Shown here: positions 6,988-10,135 of the stretch, piece after piece
Layout: each line of letters starts with the position of its first letter
How positions within the stretch are numbered: position 1 is the first letter of the stretch
NCBI GenBank assembly: GCA_002423905.1
Contig: DIVC01000123.1
Span: forward strand, 2,238-12,372
Length of the DNA stretch: 10,135 nt
From: Idiomarina sp. UBA6142
GTDB taxonomy: Bacteria > Pseudomonadota > Gammaproteobacteria > Enterobacterales > Alteromonadaceae
Direction of reading: 5' to 3'
Position numbers and translations under genes: made by a program
The notes under the pieces: generated by a model
Seen by the model: the letters and a program-made list of their open reading frames with translations, nothing else
Database searches by the model: none
What the model was told of the DNA's origin: nothing

Positions 6988-7832
6988 TGCCGGTGGCTAG
7001 CACCGCGGCGCAGCGGCAACAGTGGTTGCACGGTGCTATGCAAGTCGCTCGCGACGCTGGCGCGCTGGTGCAGCAGCTCTATCAGCAACAGGCGTTTGAT
7101 ACCTTCGCAAAGAGCGATGATTCGCCGGTCACGAGCGCCGACTTTGCGGCCAATCGCCTGATTGTCGATGCCCTACAGCAACTTACCCCAGGTATACCGG
7201 TGCTATCTGAAGAGGGTACGCATTTGAAATTTGCCGAACGCCAGCAATGGCCGCGCTACTGGTTAATCGATCCGATTGATGGCACCCAAGAATTTATTGC
7301 CGGTAGCGGTGATTTCGCCGTTGTTATTGCCTTGGTCGAGGCACATCAACCGATTCTTGGGGTGATTTTTGCGCCGGAACATCAACGCCTGTATGCTGCG
7401 CAGCGTGGTGCGGGGGCATGGCGTTTTGACCGCAACGGACAACAACCGCTCAGCGTACGGCGCTTCACTGCACCCGCCGATGACGAAGTAGTGGTGGCGA
7501 TTAGTCGCCGTCAGAATCAGCACAAAGTATTATCGCAGCTCAATCCAGCGCGCAGCTATCAGCAAGTAGCGCGTGGGAGTTGTTCACTAAAAGCCTGCAT
7601 GGTCGCCGAAGGCAGTGCCGATTGTTTTATGCGCATTGGCCCCACCGGTGAGTGGGATACTGCTGCGGCTGAAGTGATTGTTGGCGAGGCTGGTGGGCGT
7701 ATTGTCAGTGACCAGTTTAAGCCGCTGACCTACAACCAAGAAGCCAATTTAGGCAACCCGAACTTTATGGTGTTAGGCGACCAGCAAGTGCCGTGGCAGC
7801 AGGTGTTTAGCGGCCGGGGCGGGGCACTATAG
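6987..7832 (+). CDS. cysQ: 3'(2'),5'-bisphosphate nucleotidase CysQ
   Basis: This 281-residue Mg-dependent phosphatase of the inositol monophosphatase superfamily removes the 3'-phosphate from 3'-phosphoadenosine 5'-phosphate, the by-product of PAPS use in sulfate assimilation. Metal-site motifs are KSDDSPVT (42-49), LSEEG with Glu75/Glu76, DPIDGTQEF (Asp95, Asp98, Thr100), and GEWDTAAAE (221-229, Asp224). The stretch [16 protein letters not shown] and the C-terminal NLGNPNF follow the E. coli CysQ pattern and favour CysQ over SuhB. It is about 35 residues longer than E. coli CysQ, mostly at the two ends. The start overlaps the nudE stop (TAATG), implying coupling; Met18 is a weaker alternative start. 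The last 26 bases overlap antisense yheU. Confidence 0.95.
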   Translation: MPVASTAAQRQQWLHGAMQVARDAGALVQQLYQQQAFDTFAKSDDSPVTSADFAANRLIVDALQQLTPGIPVLSEEGTHLKFAERQQWPRYWLIDPIDGTQEFIAGSGDFAVVIALVEAHQPILGVIFAPEHQRLYAAQRGAGAWRFDRNGQQPLSVRRFTAPADDEVVVAISRRQNQHKVLSQLNPARSYQQVARGSCSLKACMVAEGSADCFMRIGPTGEWDTAAAEVIVGEAGGRIVSDQFKPLTYNQEANLGNPNFMVLGDQQVPWQQVFSGRGGAL

Positions 7833-8019
7833 TCACCGTTTCATGGAGTTCTGAATAGACTAACATCACTTCCTTGCGAGCCAATTGCGCCCGTACGTCG
7901 TCTACTTTTTCAGCCAAGCTTTTTTCTTGTTCACCGTAATCGGTGCCCTCACGCAACACAAAACTCTCCAGCACATTGGTGAGAGTATCTGGGTCGAGCT
8001 GTTGCCACGGAATTTCCAT
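7807..8019 (-). CDS. yheU: YheU family protein (UPF0270)
   Basis: The 70-residue protein matches the YheU/UPF0270 family throughout, with [11 protein letters not shown] near the N-terminus, [15 protein letters not shown] at about 18-32 and [15 protein letters not shown] at the end. It is small, cytoplasmic and acidic, with no signal peptide or catalytic motif. The function is not known. The ATG shares its A with the yheS stop codon (TAATG on the minus strand), so it is probably translated by coupling to yheS. The 3' end runs 26 bases into cysQ on the opposite strand, leaving no room for a separate terminator. Confidence 0.95.
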   Translation of the reverse strand: MEIPWQQLDPDTLTNVLESFVLREGTDYGEQEKSLAEKVDDVRAQLARKEVMLVYSELHETVTIVPRPGR

Positions 8020-9911
8020 TATTCGGCCTCAGCCTGTTGCAGCGCTTCGGCAGCATCCATCCAGGCTAGTTCAGCCTGCTCGAGGTGTTGCTGCAACTGC
8101 GCTTGCTGGCTTAACAGCTGGGTCAGCTCAGCCTTTCGTTCAGCGCTGTAGAGGTCATTATCACCCAGCTGTGCGGTCACGGCGGCCAAGGCTTGTTCGT
8201 GCTGTGCCATGATCTTTTCCGCCTTTTGCAGGGCATCTTTGAGCGGCTTTAATGCTTGCCGGCGTTGCGCCGCTTCACGTTTTTCATCTTTACGTGACGG
8301 CGTATTGCTGGCGCTCGTGTTGGCTGTTGTTTGTGGTTGGGCAACATGCTGCTTGAGCCAGTCATGATAATCGTCTAAATCACCAGCAAACGGCTGAACT
8401 TGTTGGTTCGCAACTAGATAAAACTCGTCTACGGTGGTGCGCAATAAATGCCGATCGTGCGACACAATCACCATCGCGCCTTGATAATCCTGCAGGGCAA
8501 ACACCAATGCCTCGCGCATGGTGCTATCCAAGTGGTTGGTCGGCTCATCCAGCAACAGCATATTAGGCCGTTGGTAGACTATCAGCGCCAGTACCAAACG
8601 TGCCTTTTCGCCGCCTGACATAGGGCCAACCTGACTTAATGCTTGCTCACCTGAAAAACCAAAGCCGCCAATGAAGTCACGCAGTTGCTGTTCGGTGGCT
8701 TTTTCGTCTAAACGCTGCAAATGCAATAGGGGGCTGGCGTTGACGTCCAGCAATTCCAGTTGATGCTGAGCAAAGTAGCCTAAGCGCACCCCGCTACTGA
8801 GTTCAATCACGCCGGCTTGCGCCTTTAATTCACCGGCTAATAACTTCACCAGAGTTGATTTACCGGCACCATTGCGGCCCAACAAGCCGATGCGGCTGCC
8901 CGGTACTAAGTTAAATTTGATGTCGCGTAACACCACTTTATCGCCATAACCGGCTTGCACGCGAGCTAGGGTGAGGAGCGGGTTCGGCAGTGCTAACGGT
9001 TCGCGAAAGCTAAACTGAAAACCACTGTCGGCCAGCAGCGGGGCAGAACTCTGCAGTCGTTCCAGGGCTTTAATTCGGCTCTGCGCCTGACGTGCTTTGC
9101 TGGCTTTGTAACGGAACCGATCAATATACGCTTGTAGGTGCTTGCGCTGGGTTTGTTCTTTGTCAAACTGTGCCTGTTGTTGCGCTAAGCGCTCACTCAG
9201 CTGGCGCTCAAAGCTGGAATAATTGCCGCTGTAACTGGTTGCGGCTTGGTGTTCAATATGAATAATTTGCTGCGCCACCGCATCGAGAAAATCACGGTCG
9301 TGTGAAATCACGATAAGTGTACCGGGAAAGCGCTTGAGCCAATCTTCCAACCAAAAAATCGCATCGACATCTAAGTGGTTAGTGGGTTCATCGAGCAGGA
9401 GTAAATCGGCCCGCGCAATCAGCGCCTGAGCCAAGTTTAAGCGCATCCGCCAACCACCTGAAAACGCCGCTACCGGTTGGCTGATTTGTTCTTGGTTAAA
9501 GCCAAGACCATCGAGCAGGCTAGCGGCCCGTGCGTTAGCGTCGTAACCACCGATAGTGGCGAGTTGATCGTGTAACGCGCCAATGGCAACGCCATCGTGA
9601 GCGCTTTCAGCTTGCTCGAGCCGCTGCTCCAGCGCCCGCAATTCGGTATCACCGTCAAGAACATAGTCAATCGCTGAGCGTTGTAGCGCAGGGGTTTCTT
9701 GCTTGACGCTGGCGATACGCCATTGGCTCGGCACATCGCAGCTCCCTTGTTCGACCTGCAATTCACCACGCAATAACCCAAACAATGATGACTTACCAGT
9801 GCCATTGCGACCTACCAAGCCAACATGATGGCCGGGAAATAGACTAAGCGAGGTATCTTGCAGGAGTCGTTTGCCACCGCGCATCAACGCCATGTCGCGA
9901 ATGTTGATCAT
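8019..9911 (-). CDS. yheS: ABC-F family ATPase YheS
   Basis: The product is a 630-residue soluble twin-ATPase protein without membrane segments, of the ABC-F family that binds the ribosomal E site and acts on translation. ATPase domain 1 has Walker [10 protein letters not shown] (34-42), signature FSGGWRMRL (150-158), Walker B/D-loop [12 protein letters not shown] (170-181) and switch His204. The helical interdomain linker (about 235-295, including [20 protein letters not shown]) is the tRNA-contacting arm. Domain 2 has GRNGAGKST (345-353), MSGGEKARL (431-439), [12 protein letters not shown] (451-462) and His485. The C-terminal region (about 540-630) is a charged, Gln/Ala-rich coiled coil. 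It follows E. coli YheS along the whole length, so it is a housekeeping ABC-F rather than a resistance type. AGGA lies 6 bases before the ATG. It is operonic with yheU and divergent from yheV. Confidence 0.97.
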   Translation of the reverse strand: MINIRDMALMRGGKRLLQDTSLSLFPGHHVGLVGRNGTGKSSLFGLLRGELQVEQGSCDVPSQWRIASVKQETPALQRSAIDYVLDGDTELRALEQRLEQAESAHDGVAIGALHDQLATIGGYDANARAASLLDGLGFNQEQISQPVAAFSGGWRMRLNLAQALIARADLLLLDEPTNHLDVDAIFWLEDWLKRFPGTLIVISHDRDFLDAVAQQIIHIEHQAATSYSGNYSSFERQLSERLAQQQAQFDKEQTQRKHLQAYIDRFRYKASKARQAQSRIKALERLQSSAPLLADSGFQFSFREPLALPNPLLTLARVQAGYGDKVVLRDIKFNLVPGSRIGLLGRNGAGKSTLVKLLAGELKAQAGVIELSSGVRLGYFAQHQLELLDVNASPLLHLQRLDEKATEQQLRDFIGGFGFSGEQALSQVGPMSGGEKARLVLALIVYQRPNMLLLDEPTNHLDSTMREALVFALQDYQGAMVIVSHDRHLLRTTVDEFYLVANQQVQPFAGDLDDYHDWLKQHVAQPQTTANTSASNTPSRKDEKREAAQRRQALKPLKDALQKAEKIMAQHEQALAAVTAQLGDNDLYSAERKAELTQLLSQQAQLQQHLEQAELAWMDAAEALQQAEAE

Positions 9912-9944
9912 TACCTATCCTAACTGCCGATTGCGGCTACACAT

Positions 9945-9973
9945 TTGCTGAAAATCTGCCACAATCATACACG
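9945..9973 (+). promoter_or_regulatory. Tentative yheV promoter in the divergent yheS/yheV gap
   Basis: TTGCTG (9945-9950) and TACACG (9968-9973) are 17 bases apart, just upstream of the yheV ribosome-binding site TTGAGGTGA (9981-9989). The -10 match is poor. The 80-base gap must also carry the yheS promoter on the other strand, for which I see no good hexamer pair. Confidence 0.25.
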
Positions 9974-9991
9974 AAGCTACTTGAGGTGAAT

Positions 9992-10135
9992 ATGAGCAAA
10001 CCACGTAAACGCTTTATTGCTGGAGCCAGTTGTCCGGCGTGCAAAGCCACAGATACACTGCAATTAACTATCAGTGACAACAGTGAACAAGTGGTGTGCG
10101 TGGCCTGCGGACATCATTTCGAGGGCCGCGATGGT
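9992..10135 (+). CDS. yheV: YheV family putative zinc-ribbon protein (5' part, cut by the window edge)
   Basis: Forty-eight codons are visible before the window ends, still in frame. The protein begins MSKPRKRFIAGASCPACKA and contains a second pair, CVACGH, giving CPAC (14-17) and CVAC (36-39), a four-cysteine zinc ribbon. KRFIAGA-CPAC is the hallmark start of YheV, a protein of about 66 residues in E. coli, so roughly a quarter is missing here. The function is not established. The start is firm: a strong AGGTGA lies just upstream of the ATG. In E. coli yheV sits between kefB and slyD; whether slyD or kef genes follow here lies outside the window. Confidence 0.9.
   Translation, partial: MSKPRKRFIAGASCPACKATDTLQLTISDNSEQVVCVACGHHFEGRDG

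Noticed and set aside
6987..7832. Assignment of the IMPase-superfamily gene to SuhB (inositol monophosphatase).
   Set aside because: The LSEEG context, the [17 protein letters not shown] block and the NPNF ending follow CysQ rather than SuhB.
8019..9911. The ABC-F protein as an antibiotic-resistance determinant.
   Set aside because: Full-length similarity, the yheU partner and the core-genome context all identify it as housekeeping YheS.

Overview
The window is a stretch of chromosomal core genome from a gammaproteobacterium. OmpR, EnvZ, NudE, CysQ, YheU, YheS and YheV all resemble their Escherichia coli counterparts closely, and most sit near one another in E. coli too (ompR-envZ and nudE in one area, yheS/yheU/yheV in another). 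Here they are packed together with a chloroplast-glutamyl-endopeptidase-like S9 peptidase and a DUF2256 protein, so the source is probably not an enteric. An alteromonadalean such as the Idiomarinaceae would fit, but that placement is a guess. I see no mobile element, CRISPR array, tRNA, rRNA, phage gene or anomalous island.

Layout, left to right. Bases 1-154 hold the promoter of a small orphan lipoprotein gene (155-580, +). It converges, with a 2-base gap, on a flavin-reductase-family gene (583-1230, -). A divergent control region (1231-1446) separates that gene from a large exported S9D-type serine peptidase (1447-3858, +). The peptidase overlaps by 11 bases the end of a 48-residue DUF2256 zinc-motif gene on the other strand (3848-3994, -). 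A perfect 10-bp hairpin (3887-3914) lies inside the DUF2256 gene, where it could end the peptidase transcript. Next come ompR (4189-4914, +) and envZ (4915-6261, +), the osmosensing two-component pair, abutting without a spare base. After a short region rich in dyad symmetry, nudE (6433-6987, +) and cysQ (6987-7832, +) form a translationally coupled pair sharing the A of TAATG. cysQ overlaps by 26 bases the opposing operon yheS-yheU (9911 down to 7807, -), whose two genes also share a TAATG. A divergent gap (9912-9991) leads to the start of yheV (9992 to the window edge, +).

Functionally, OmpR-EnvZ would control envelope genes in response to osmolarity. NudE and CysQ both hydrolyse adenine-nucleotide metabolites (NADH/ADP-ribose type compounds and 3'-phosphoadenosine 5'-phosphate) and probably act as a nucleotide-sanitising pair. 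YheS is an ABC-F ATPase that acts on ribosomes. The peptidase and the lipoprotein act in the envelope.

I did not find a convincing undescribed system. The points most worth a second look are the unannotated DUF2256 gene with its embedded hairpin, the nested inverted repeats around the nudE promoter, a tiny antisense reading frame with a strong ribosome-binding site after envZ, and the repeated pattern of convergent genes overlapping at their stop codons.
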